This document shows positions 1 through 8,402 of a stretch of DNA of 55,203 nt, one piece after another. Origin of the DNA: Gemmatimonadota bacterium. Lineage in GTDB: Bacteria > Gemmatimonadota > Gemmatimonadetes > Gemmatimonadales > GWC2-71-9. How positions within the stretch are numbered: position 1 is the first letter of the stretch; each line of letters opens with the position of its first letter. The DNA lies in contig QHUY01000047.1 in assembly GCA_003223415.1 (NCBI GenBank), positions 1-55,203 on the forward strand, given 5' to 3'. The position numbers were made by a program, and so were the translations under genes. A model generated the notes under the pieces. That model saw nothing but the letters and a program-made list of their open reading frames with translations. It ran no database searches and was not told the origin of the DNA.

Positions 1-2196
1 AAACTCTCGCCGGTCGTGGAAGTCTGCCAGTTGAAGGCCAATCCGTTGTTGGTCCCGAGCACCGACTGCCTACTCGATGGCCTGGGTCATGCGGTGCTGA
101 TATTCGGGCCCGCCACGATGGCTCTGGACTTGACGAACGAGCAGTACACTCGCAACTGGGATACGAAGTCCCCGCTGCTCGACGCAGCAATGTTCTATCG
201 CATCACCGTCCGCGGGGCGCCTAGAGGCAAGGCGCTCGGCTTCCTCGATGTCGATCCGGTCGATCAGGGCGTGAAGAACCTGAGGACGGGCGACGTCGTG
301 CAGTTCCAAGACGGCCGCACGTTGCCGATCAAGGTGCGGATCCAGGAGGGAGCCTTCGGGTCGCGAAACCCGGATCACGTCGAGCAGGTGGTTCCGACCC
401 ACATCACAACCCCCACCGGGACGCTGGACGTCACCACGACCACGTTCTTCGCCGGCGCGCGCTTCTCCGACGGCTGGTTGCCGCAGGGCGCCGTGGAGGC
501 CGGCATCGACCAGGTCGTGGTCACGATCGAGCGCGTCCCCGTGCACGACGCGACGCCGGCAACGACCTGCCTCCAGAGCGGCCTTCTCGAGCTCGAGGGC
601 TGCTATCGCTTCCGGACCGACCCTGATCTGCACCAGTTCGGCCCGTTCCGCGTCAATGTGATCGAGGGCGTGTGTTTCGAGCTGCCGATTCACACGCAGG
701 CGCCCTTCCAGCTGCACCGGCGGGCGGAGGATGCGGAAGGCAATCCGACGGGGCCGACGGTCGCCCTCGAGGACGCGGACGCGCCGTTTCTGCGGTGCGA
801 CCGGTTCGCGGTGACCCCGCCGCTGTTGACGCTGCGGGACCTCAGCTCAGGCCGCCTCCAGGAGTTTGCGAGCGCCGGCTGGCACGCGGTGCTGCGTGGC
901 ATCGGGCGCCTCGTCACGCCGCAGGCGCTGCACGCGGTGGACCTGGGCGCCGGCGGCAGCACCGATGGGTTCAGCCGCACTGGCTATGCCCGGGGCGTGA
1001 CCATGGTGAAGACGGCGGCCACCGACAACCAGAGTGCGACGGCGGGTATGAGCGCATTGCAAGATCTGGAAGTCTGCCTGACCACATCGCATCCGACCAC
1101 CGCGCCGCTCGTGGGGGCGCCGGTGACGTTCACCGTCGGGGCCGGTGGTGGGAGGGTCGGCGGAGCCAGCAGCGTGCAGATGTCCACGGGAGCGACGGGC
1201 TGCGCGCAGGCACCCTGGACCCTGGGTTCGAGCGCGGGCGTCAATACGCTTCAGGCCACCGCACTCGCGTTCGGGAGTCCTCAGACGTTCACGGCGACAG
1301 GGGTGCCAGTGTGCGACTGTTGGACCACCAAAGCATCGATGCCCACCGCGCGCAACGCCTTGGCTGTGGGCGTGATCGACGGAGTTCTCTATGCCGTCGG
1401 TGGCATCGGCGCCGGCGGCGCCGTGGCGACGGTCGAAGCGTATGATCCAGCCAGCAATACCTGGACCACGAAAGCGCCGCTGCCCACCGCGCGCCATCGC
1501 CTGGCTGTCGGCGTGGTCAACGGAATTCTCTACGCCGTCGGCGGCTCCGGCAACCTTGGTAATCCGCCCGCCGTGCTGGCGACGGTCGAAGAGTACGATC
1601 CAGCGACCAACTCGTGGACGACCAGAGCATCGATGCCCACGGCACGACTTGACCTGGCGGTCGGTGTGGTCAACGGGATTCTCTACGCTGTCGGCGGCGT
1701 CGGCTCTCTTATCCCAGGGCTGCCCACGGTTGAAGCCTATGATCCCGCGACCGACACCTGGACGACAAAAGCGCCGATGCCCACCGCGCGCTTTGGGCTG
1801 GGTGTCGCGGCGATCAACGGGAAACTCTATGCCGTGGGGGGGGCTTCGAATGCTCCGAATGGGGGGCAATATGCAACGGTCGAAGTGTATGACCCAGCTA
1901 CGGACACATGGACAACCAAAGCGTCGATGTCCGCCACGCGGCATCTTCTTGGCCTGGGCGCAATCAACCGAACGCTTTATGCTGTTGGGGGGGAAGGTAG
2001 TATTCCCACTCTCAATACCATTGTGGGAAGCGTCGAAGCATACGATCCAGTCACCGACTTGTGGACTACTAAGGCAGTGATGCCCACCGCACGCGCCTTT
2101 CTAGGTGTCGGCGTGGTAAGCGGGATGCTGTACGCCGTTGGCGGAGCTGGACCCGGCTTCACCGTCTTGAGGTCGGTGGAAGCCTATCAACCGTAG
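1..2196 (+). CDS. Secreted kelch-repeat protein, 5' end outside the window
   Basis: The track starts at GTG 16, but the frame is open to base 1. The residues before it (KLSPVVEVCQL) match KLSPTVEICQL inside the neighbouring paralogue, so this is an internal part of a longer gene and GTG 16 is not its start. The first ~380 visible residues are the module shared with the gene at 2478 (for example QFQDGRTLPIKVRI and TPTGTLDVTTTT). From about residue 441 come six kelch repeats with the pattern WTTKA.MPTAR...GVV.G.LYAVGG, spaced about 48-50 residues, enough for a six-bladed beta-propeller. By analogy with the paralogue, whose lipoprotein signal is visible, it is probably exported. Its ligand is unknown. 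The closely similar blades suggest recent amplification or ongoing homogenisation. Confident as a gene and as a kelch protein; the function is not known. Confidence 0.88.
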   Translation, partial: KLSPVVEVCQLKANPLLVPSTDCLLDGLGHAVLIFGPATMALDLTNEQYTRNWDTKSPLLDAAMFYRITVRGAPRGKALGFLDVDPVDQGVKNLRTGDVVQFQDGRTLPIKVRIQEGAFGSRNPDHVEQVVPTHITTPTGTLDVTTTTFFAGARFSDGWLPQGAVEAGIDQVVVTIERVPVHDATPATTCLQSGLLELEGCYRFRTDPDLHQFGPFRVNVIEGVCFELPIHTQAPFQLHRRAEDAEGNPTGPTVALEDADAPFLRCDRFAVTPPLLTLRDLSSGRLQEFASAGWHAVLRGIGRLVTPQALHAVDLGAGGSTDGFSRTGYARGVTMVKTAATDNQSATAGMSALQDLEVCLTTSHPTTAPLVGAPVTFTVGAGGGRVGGASSVQMSTGATGCAQAPWTLGSSAGVNTLQATALAFGSPQTFTATGVPVCDCWTTKASMPTARNALAVGVIDGVLYAVGGIGAGGAVATVEAYDPASNTWTTKAPLPTARHRLAVGVVNGILYAVGGSGNLGNPPAVLATVEEYDPATNSWTTRASMPTARLDLAVGVVNGILYAVGGVGSLIPGLPTVEAYDPATDTWTTKAPMPTARFGLGVAAINGKLYAVGGASNAPNGGQYATVEVYDPATDTWTTKASMSATRHLLGLGAINRTLYAVGGEGSIPTLNTIVGSVEAYDPVTDLWTTKAVMPTARAFLGVGVVSGMLYAVGGAGPGFTVLRSVEAYQP

Positions 2197-2224
2197 CGTG
2201 GCGCTGGTCGCGCGAATTGACGGA

Positions 2225-2259
2225 GGGCGGCTCCAACTGGAGCCGCCCCTCGCGTTTAC
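2225..2259 (+). terminator. Hairpin after the kelch gene
   Basis: A perfect 10-bp stem GGGCGGCTCC / GGAGCCGCCC with loop AACT lies 28 bases after the kelch stop codon. It is followed by CTCGCGTTTACGG, a poor T-tract. A nearly identical hairpin and tail (CTCGTTTACGG) follows the paralogue at 5445, so the 3' element was probably copied along with the gene. Confidence 0.6.
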
Positions 2260-2319
2260 GGACCTGGGAAGCTCAGTGGTGGTGGAGCGGCCTGCGGGGA
2301 CGCGAAGGTCGCGGCGCCG

Positions 2320-2340
2320 AATGTGATTTAGATCACCTTT
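2320..2340. promoter_or_regulatory. CRP/FNR-family-like operator
   Basis: AATGTGATTTAGATCACCTTT contains TGTGA-N6-TCAC, almost the textbook CRP palindrome, in the 281-base gap upstream of the lipoprotein gene. Its centre is about 148 bases before ATG 2478. No convincing -35/-10 pair was found next to it. In this GC-rich DNA an AT-rich palindrome stands out. The binding protein (CRP, FNR or another family member) is inference. Confidence 0.5.
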
Positions 2341-2477
2341 CAACTCGGTGTGGGGTCTAGCGGTGTCGTTCGAGAAGTGAACCTTATCCGTGTTGCCGTT
2401 CGAAGCCCGTAGTTGCGGCGCTGCCACACCCATCGCTGCGTCTCTCCCGGGCCCACTTTGTGCTCCAGGAGCCTGTC

Positions 2478-5408
2478 ATGAGACGCCTCGGACTCGTTGT
2501 CGCCGTCACCACCGTCTTCTCCGTGGGATGTACGAAGGATCAGCCGGTGCAGCCCCCGACCACCGGAGGCCCGGCGTTTCTGATTTCGGATGGCACGCAC
2601 AGCAGCGGGAACGCGAACTTCTTTTTCCTCCCACCGCTCGTCCCGGACCCCAGCGGCAGCTCTAACTTCGACGTGGGCACGTTCAACTCCAAGCTCTCGC
2701 CCACGGTGGAAATCTGCCAACTCCACGACGACCCCCGGCAGTTCCCGACCACGGCCTGCGTCGACGGCGCGCCCGTGTTCGGACCCATGCCCATGCCCTT
2801 GGACGGTGAGCAGTACCACCTCAATTGGGATACGAAGGCTTCACCTCTCCAGGACAATCTGTTCTATCGCCTGATTGTGCGTGGCACGCGCCAGAGCAAG
2901 CCGCTCGGCTTCCTGGACCTCGATCCGGTATCGGGGGGGATGAAGAACCTGAAGACCGGGGAAGTCGTGATGTTCCAGGACGGCCGCACGCTGCCGATCA
3001 AGGTGCGCATCGAGGAGGGGGCGTTCGGCTCGACCAACCCGGATCACGTCGAGCAGGTGGTTCCGAGCCACATTACCACGCCGACGGGGACGCTGGACGT
3101 CACCACGACCACGGGCTTCGCCGGCGCGCGGTTCAGCGACGGGTGGCTGCCGAGCGGCATCGACCAGGTAGTGGTCATTATCGAGCGGGTTCCTGTGAAC
3201 GACGGGTCGCAGGGGACCAGTTGCCTCCGGAGCGGCCTCAGCGAACTCGAGGGCTGCTATCGGTTCCGGACTGATCCCGACCTGCACGGCCTTGGCCCCG
3301 ACAACACAGACCTGACATTTCGGGTGAACGTGATCGCTGGAGTGTGCTTCGAGATGTCGATACACACCGACGCACCATTCCAGCTGCACCGGCGGGAGGA
3401 GGATTCGGAGGGCACGCCGACAGGGGAGACGGTCGCCCTCCCGGACGTGGAAGCCCCCTTCCTTACGTGCGACAGGTTCGCGGCGACGGGGCCGGTGTTG
3501 ACACTGCGAGACCTGAGGTCAGGCCGCGTCCGGGAGTTTGCACGTGCCGGCTGGCATACGCTCGTGCGCGGCATCGGACGCCTCGTCACGCCGCAAGCGT
3601 TGCACGCCGTCGACCTCGGGGCCGGCGGCAGCACGGACGGCTTCAGCCGCTTCGGCTACGCCCGGGCGGGGACGATGACCAAGACCGCGGGGGACAATCA
3701 GATCGCCAGCAGCGGGACGAGAGCGCCCGTGGATCCCACGGTCTGCTTGACGACCTCACATCCTTCTCCCGCAAACCTCGTGGGCGAGCCGGTGACGTTC
3801 ACCGTTACAGCCGGGGGTGGGGCCCTGGACAGCGCTGTCGTCCATACGCATGCGGATGGGTGCGCACACGACGGATGGGTGCTCGGGTCGAGCACGACCC
3901 CTGGCGGGCAGTCGCTGAGCGCGAGCGCCGCTGTCAGCAACAGTCCCGCAACGTTCACCGCAACCGGAACACCCGTCGTGGCGGTCTTCACGGGGCGGCC
4001 GACCACTACGACGGCTGGCCAAGGCGTGCCGGTCCAGGTCACGGTGGAGAACGCCAACGGTGACACGATTAAGAACTTCCTCGGCAGCGTGACCGTCACC
4101 ATCGGCAGCAACCCGAGCGGGGGCACCCTCTCCGGCACCACCACGGTGAGCCTGGTTTCGGGAACGGCGACATTTGGCGACCTGGGCATCGCCCAGGTGG
4201 GCAATGGGTACACTCTCGTGGCCACCGCCACGAGTGCCAACGGCGTGACGCCGACTCTCGCCACGAGCGCGCCGTTCGACATCAATGCGCAGCCGGTCCA
4301 CATCGGCGTCAACAGCTTCGTCATCGACCTACGCGCCGGTATGATCGCGAACGCGTCGGTCGTTAACGGGGGCGGGTTCTACAAGGGCACGCAGGTGATG
4401 TTCGCCTCCGGCTTCGCCTACGGCACGAGAGGGAGCGATGTCCTCGTGGGCTACAACACGAGCACCGGCGCCTCCCGCTTCGACCTCAGCACGCCGCCCA
4501 CGGTCGTGGGCGCGGATCCGTTGCATACCACGGTTCCGCTGACGCCAAGGTTTGCGGGCACCGGCATCCCTGGGGTGGGTGTTACGCAGGAGTCCTTCGC
4601 CTTCTCCAGCGCTCCCGACGCGGATTACGTGTTGCTCAAGTACACGCTGAGGAACCCAGGTGGGGCTGCGGTGAATGGCGTCTTCGCCGGTTTCGTCGCC
4701 GACATGGATCTGCTGTACTCGGGAAGCGCTGGCGATGACAACGCGTCCTTCAATGCGGACCTGGGGGTGACCGTAGCCACCGAGACGAACCTGGCGTCCT
4801 TCCCGCAGGTCACTGGAATCGTGCCGATCACGAGCGCGGACGCGGCGCTCGACTACATCGGCTACATCAACGTCGGGTCGCGCCCGAGGATTGGGCCCAC
4901 CGACCCGCCGACCCTCGCGGGGTACTTCGGGTTCTTGAGCAGTGGCATCGTGAACCCCTTGCCCCTCGGCCCGAGCGATATCCGGCAGGTCATCGGGTTC
5001 GGTCCCTTCTCGATTCCCGCCGGCGGCTCGCAGGTCGTCTGGTTCGCGCTGGTTGGTGGAGACAACAGCAGCGCCTTCGGGGCGAATGTCACGGCCGCTC
5101 GTGCCAAGGCAGCGGCGCTCAGCTCCTCTTTGCTACAGTTCGCGTGTAGCCTTGAGCCGACCTTGCACTCGATCACCGGCCTGGTGTCGACCTCCATCCA
5201 GTTCGTGAACCAGACGACAGGGCCTGTGACTGTGTACTGGCTCGACTACCAGGGACAGCGAGTATTCTACAATACCCTCGCGGCCGGACAGTCCTATGAC
5301 CAGCAGACGTTCCTCACTCATCCCTGGGTGGTGACTGACGCAAGCGGCGCGTGTCTGGGAATCTGGTTGCCCTCTACAGCGCCAGGCACAGCCTTGATCG
5401 GCGGGTGA
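2478..5408 (+). CDS. Large lipoprotein with Ig-like domain and C-terminal pVHL-like beta domain
   Basis: ATG 2478 is preferred to the track's GTG 2460. It has AGGAG six bases upstream and gives a lipoprotein signal, MRRLGLVVAVTTVFSVGC, with lipobox SVGC, so a lipid-anchored exported protein of 976 residues is predicted. Residues ~75-445 are the module shared with the upstream kelch gene. Residues ~500-602 form an Ig-like domain (ENANGDTIKNFLGSVTVTI). Residues ~605-880 are an unrecognised region without repeats. Residues ~890-976 align without gaps over the central part to the human pVHL beta domain: WLDYQGQRVFYNTL against WLNFDGEPQPYPTL, and TFLTHPW against SYRGHLW. Most of the hydroxyproline-pocket residues are kept (see findings). 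The ligand in bacteria is unknown. Domain calls are from memory of the families, not a search. Confidence 0.88.
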   Translation: MRRLGLVVAVTTVFSVGCTKDQPVQPPTTGGPAFLISDGTHSSGNANFFFLPPLVPDPSGSSNFDVGTFNSKLSPTVEICQLHDDPRQFPTTACVDGAPVFGPMPMPLDGEQYHLNWDTKASPLQDNLFYRLIVRGTRQSKPLGFLDLDPVSGGMKNLKTGEVVMFQDGRTLPIKVRIEEGAFGSTNPDHVEQVVPSHITTPTGTLDVTTTTGFAGARFSDGWLPSGIDQVVVIIERVPVNDGSQGTSCLRSGLSELEGCYRFRTDPDLHGLGPDNTDLTFRVNVIAGVCFEMSIHTDAPFQLHRREEDSEGTPTGETVALPDVEAPFLTCDRFAATGPVLTLRDLRSGRVREFARAGWHTLVRGIGRLVTPQALHAVDLGAGGSTDGFSRFGYARAGTMTKTAGDNQIASSGTRAPVDPTVCLTTSHPSPANLVGEPVTFTVTAGGGALDSAVVHTHADGCAHDGWVLGSSTTPGGQSLSASAAVSNSPATFTATGTPVVAVFTGRPTTTTAGQGVPVQVTVENANGDTIKNFLGSVTVTIGSNPSGGTLSGTTTVSLVSGTATFGDLGIAQVGNGYTLVATATSANGVTPTLATSAPFDINAQPVHIGVNSFVIDLRAGMIANASVVNGGGFYKGTQVMFASGFAYGTRGSDVLVGYNTSTGASRFDLSTPPTVVGADPLHTTVPLTPRFAGTGIPGVGVTQESFAFSSAPDADYVLLKYTLRNPGGAAVNGVFAGFVADMDLLYSGSAGDDNASFNADLGVTVATETNLASFPQVTGIVPITSADAALDYIGYINVGSRPRIGPTDPPTLAGYFGFLSSGIVNPLPLGPSDIRQVIGFGPFSIPAGGSQVVWFALVGGDNSSAFGANVTAARAKAAALSSSLLQFACSLEPTLHSITGLVSTSIQFVNQTTGPVTVYWLDYQGQRVFYNTLAAGQSYDQQTFLTHPWVVTDASGACLGIWLPSTAPGTALIGG

Positions 5409-5444
5409 CGCGTTTTCGGAGGACGCTCGTCTGGTGCGAGCGCA

Positions 5445-5480
5445 GGAGGGCGGCTCTGCGGAGCCGCCCTTCTCGTTTAC
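5445..5480 (+). terminator. Hairpin terminator after the lipoprotein gene
   Basis: GGAGGGCGGCTC-TGCG-GAGCCGCCCTTC forms a ~12-bp stem (one G-U pair) with a four-base loop, followed by TCGTTTAC. The T-tract is weak but the stem is strong. It matches the hairpin after the upstream paralogue. Confidence 0.65.
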
Positions 5481-5511
5481 GGGTCCCGCACGAGCGGCTA
5501 GCTTCCTCCCC

Positions 5512-6354
5512 GTGCGTCCCACCACCCTCGGCATCATCGGCCTCGGCGCCATCGGCGGCTCGCTCGCGCGACGCGCCAAGCTGGCCGGCATCGCCACGGT
5601 CATCGGCTGGTCGCCCGAGCGGAGCGAGCGGGTCGCCGCCGCCCAGCAAGGGGCGCTCGATGACGCGCCCCACCATCCGCAGGACGTGGCGCGCGCGGCG
5701 GAGCTGCTGGTGCTCGCCGCGCCCCCTGCCGCCAACCTGCAGCTGCTGGAAACGCTCGCGCCGCACCTCGCGCCCGGCGCGCTCGTCACCGACGTCGGCT
5801 CGGTCAAGCGCGCCATCGTGGCACGGGCCGAGGCGCTGGGCCTGGGCACCCGGTACGCGGGCAGCCATCCGCTCGCGGGCACGCACCACCGGGGTTTCGA
5901 GGGCTCGCGGGCGGACCTGTTTCGGGGGGCCGTGGTGTACGTGACGCCTGCGGCCGGGGGCGAGGGCCCGGCACGGGAGGTGGCGCACTTCTGGAAGAAC
6001 GTGTGTGAGGCGCACCCCGTCATGGTCGACGCCGCCCGGCACGACGCCCAGGTGGCCACCTCGAGCCACGTCCCGCAGGTGGTCGCCTCGCTGCTCGCCT
6101 GCTTCCTGGCGAAGCGCCTCCCGCCCGGGGCCACGCTCGGCCCCGGCGCGCGGGACACGACGCGCCTCGCGGCCAGCGATCCCGTGCTCTGGACCGAGAT
6201 CCTCCTGATGAACCGGGATGAGCTGCTCCCCGCGCTCCGCTCCCTCGAAGAGCCGCTCGGGGAGATCGAGCGGGCGCTCGAGGCGGGGGATGCCGGCGCG
6301 CTGACCGCTTGGCTCGCTCGGGCCGCCGAGTGGCGGCGAGGAATCGACGCGTGA
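5512..6354 (+). CDS. tyrA: Prephenate/arogenate dehydrogenase
   Basis: NAD(P)-dependent oxidative decarboxylation of prephenate (or arogenate) in tyrosine synthesis, in the cytoplasm. The track ORF begins at 5434 inside the terminator of the preceding gene. The homologous protein begins at GTG 5512 (VRPTTLGIIGLGAIGGSLARR), giving 280 residues, usual for a stand-alone TyrA. The Rossmann glycine motif GLGAIGGSLA is at the N-terminus, TDVGSVKR follows, and GSHPLAGTHHRG holds the conserved histidine. No ACT or chorismate mutase domain is seen. The stop overlaps the start of aroA as GTGA, so the two aromatic-pathway genes are probably translated in a coupled way. Confidence 0.9.
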   Translation: MRPTTLGIIGLGAIGGSLARRAKLAGIATVIGWSPERSERVAAAQQGALDDAPHHPQDVARAAELLVLAAPPAANLQLLETLAPHLAPGALVTDVGSVKRAIVARAEALGLGTRYAGSHPLAGTHHRGFEGSRADLFRGAVVYVTPAAGGEGPAREVAHFWKNVCEAHPVMVDAARHDAQVATSSHVPQVVASLLACFLAKRLPPGATLGPGARDTTRLAASDPVLWTEILLMNRDELLPALRSLEEPLGEIERALEAGDAGALTAWLARAAEWRRGIDA

Positions 6355-7640
6355 GGGTCGCGGGCACCGTGCGCGTGCCGGGCGACAAGAGCATCTCCCA
6401 TCGGGCCCTGATGCTCGCCGCGCTGGCCCGCGGCCGCAGTGAGCTCACCGGCCTGCTCACGGGGGAGGACGTAAAGAGCACGGCGCGCGTGTTGCGGCAG
6501 CTCGGCGCCGACATCTCGCCGCTCCGGGAGGACGGCCGGGTCACGGTGCACGCCTCCCGCATCACGCATCCCGCATCCCTGCTGTACTGCGGCAACTCGG
6601 GTACGACGGCCCGCCTCACCCTGGGCGTGCTGGCGGGGCAGCGCTTCGCCGCGCGGCTCACCGGCGACACGTCGCTACGGCGGCGACCGATGCGTCGGGT
6701 GACCGAGCCGCTGCGGGCGATGGGCGCCCATATAGAGGAGGAGCGTGGGGGAGGTGATTGCCTCCCTCTCACGATCCACGGCGGGAGGCTGCGGCCGCTC
6801 ACCTACACCACGCCGGTGGCGAGCGCGCAGATCAAGAGCGCGCTCCTGCTGGCGGCGCTGACCGGGCGCGTGCCGGTGACGGTCCGCGAGCCGCACCAGT
6901 CGCGCGATCACACGGAACGGCTGTTCGTGCACCTGGGGCTCGACCTGCACTTCCACGATGGAGCCATCAGCTATCAGCCGTCGGCCGCCAGAGTCCCATC
7001 GTTTCGGCTCACCGTGCCCGGGGACGCCTCCAGCGCCGCTTTTCTCGTCGCGGCGGCCGTGCTCGCGGAGGGCGGCGAGCTCTTGATCGAGAACGTCGGC
7101 GTGAACCCGACCCGCACCGGGTTCCTGGTCGTCCTGGAGCGGATGGGCGCCCACGTGAAGCGGGTGAACCTCGGCGAGCAAGGCGGCGAGCCGGTGGCCG
7201 ACCTGCTGGTGCGACCGGCCACGTTGCGCGCGACCAGTGTTGGAGCCGAGGAAGTGCCGACGCTGGTGGACGAAATCCCGGTGCTCGCCGTGCTGGCGAG
7301 CCGCGCCACTGGCGGCGGGGAGACGGTCTTTCGAGAGGTCGGAGAGCTGCGGGTGAAGGAGAGCAACCGGCTGGAGCTCGTCGCGGCGAACCTGCGGGCC
7401 GTGGGGATCGAGGCCGAGGCCCGCGGGAACGACCTGCGCGTCCGCGGCACGGATCGCCCGCCGCGGGGCCGGGTGGACACGGCGCGTGATCACCGGCTCG
7501 CCATGGCGTTCGCGGTGCTCGGCACCCTCCCGGGCGCGGCTGTGCGGCTCTCTGAGCGGCGCTCGGTGGCGATTAGCTACCCCCGGTTATTCGCGGACCT
7601 GAAACGGATTACGCCGCGTGGTGCGCGTCATCGCGATTGA
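6351..7640 (+). CDS. aroA: 3-phosphoshikimate 1-carboxyvinyltransferase (EPSP synthase)
   Basis: Joins phosphoenolpyruvate and shikimate-3-phosphate to form EPSP, step six of the shikimate pathway. The start is GTG 6351, overlapping the tyrA stop and placing VRVAGTVRVPGDKSISHRALM at the N-terminus, as expected. Other marks are LYCGNSGTTARL (PEP and shikimate-phosphate site), RRRPMRR, and the C-terminal ESNRLE..A.NL region. At 429 residues the length is normal. The segment HASRITHPAS just before CGNSG is encoded by a 7-nt tandem repeat (CCGCATC ACGCATC CCGCATC). The stop lies inside the beginning of cmk (23-base overlap). Confidence 0.95.
   Translation: MRVAGTVRVPGDKSISHRALMLAALARGRSELTGLLTGEDVKSTARVLRQLGADISPLREDGRVTVHASRITHPASLLYCGNSGTTARLTLGVLAGQRFAARLTGDTSLRRRPMRRVTEPLRAMGAHIEEERGGGDCLPLTIHGGRLRPLTYTTPVASAQIKSALLLAALTGRVPVTVREPHQSRDHTERLFVHLGLDLHFHDGAISYQPSAARVPSFRLTVPGDASSAAFLVAAAVLAEGGELLIENVGVNPTRTGFLVVLERMGAHVKRVNLGEQGGEPVADLLVRPATLRATSVGAEEVPTLVDEIPVLAVLASRATGGGETVFREVGELRVKESNRLELVAANLRAVGIEAEARGNDLRVRGTDRPPRGRVDTARDHRLAMAFAVLGTLPGAAVRLSERRSVAISYPRLFADLKRITPRGARHRD
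6557..6577 (+). repeat. Heptamer repeat inside aroA (3 units)
   Basis: CCGCATC-ACGCATC-CCGCATC: three units of seven bases (21 bases, so in frame), encoding RITHPAS between the strand end and the conserved CGNSG motif. It belongs to the dispersed heptamer family described in the findings. Confidence 0.7.
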
Positions 7641-8323
7641 CGGGCCGGCGGCCTCCGGGGGGGGGGGGGGGTGGGGGGGGGGGGGGGGAATGGGCGCATC
7701 TCGATTCCGGGGCTCTGTATCGAGCCGTGACGCTCGCCGCGCTCGACAACATCGGGGAAGGGGGACAGGGGAAATGGGAAGCGCAGAAGATCGTCAATCT
7801 CGGCCAGACCCTCCCCGTGCAATTGGTGCTGGCGGAGGGCGCATTCATTCCGACGGTCGCCGGCGTGGACGTCGAGGAGGCCATCCGCTCGGAGCGGGTC
7901 ACCCGGCAGGTGTCGGCGGTGGCGGCGCTCCCCGAGGTCCGGGCCTGGGTCAACGCGCAGCAACGCCGGGCGGCGCAGGCGTATCCGGCCGGCGTCGTGG
8001 TGGACGGGCGGGACATCGGTACCGTGGTCTTCCCCGAGGCGCCGCTCAAAGTCTTCCTCACCGCCCTCGCGGATGAGCGAGCCCGGCGCCGCATTACCCA
8101 ACGCAAGGGGGGAGGGGGGGGAGGGGTGGGACAGACGCCCGACGAGGCCACGCTGCGCCGCGAGAGCGAGGTGCTGGCCGCTCGTGACGCGGCCGACGCG
8201 AGCCGGGCGGTGGCGCCGCTGCGACCGGCGGCAGACGCCGTCCTGCTCGACACGACACATCTGTCGTTCGAAGACCAGGTCGCGAGGATCGTAGCGCTGG
8301 CGCGGGAACGGTTCCCAGGGTAG
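7618..8323 (+). CDS. cmk: Cytidylate kinase, frame broken and P-loop replaced by poly-G
   Basis: CMP/dCMP kinase. The N-terminus VRVIAIDGPAASG reads from GTG 7618 (or 7621). The rest, from WAHLDSGALYRAVTLAALDN through VVVDGRDIGTVVFPEAPLKVFLTA to the C-terminus, reads in the +1 frame (track ORF 7637-8323). Between them the Walker A residues GKST and the following helix are missing. In their place is a tract of 15 G, one T and 16 G. The canonical distance from the ASG serine codon to WAHLDSG is about 42 bases; here it is 34, which explains the shift. As written no active kinase can be made. Two more G-rich repeats lie downstream (7754-7781 and 8107-8130), both in frame. Since Cmk is normally needed, an assembly or sequencing fault is likely, but slippage cannot be excluded. 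Confidence 0.85.
7657..7688 (+). repeat. Poly-G tract (15 G, T, 16 G) in the cmk P-loop
   Basis: 32 bases with a single non-G base, exactly where the Walker A lysine codon should be. It can form G-quadruplexes and is prone to slippage and to sequencing error. Confidence 0.9.
7754..7781 (+). repeat. Heptamer repeat inside cmk (4 units)
   Basis: GGGGAAG-GGGGACA-GGGGAAA-TGGGAAG, four seven-base units, encoding a Gly/Glu-rich stretch (GEGGQGKWE) soon after the conserved LDSGALYRAVT region, at a variable loop. Confidence 0.7.
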
Positions 8324-8402
8324 GTTCCGCGGTCCCCAAAGCGACCCTGGGCGCCTGCCTGGGCATCGCTCGTGCCCAAACTCACTACTGAACCGGTACC
8401 GA

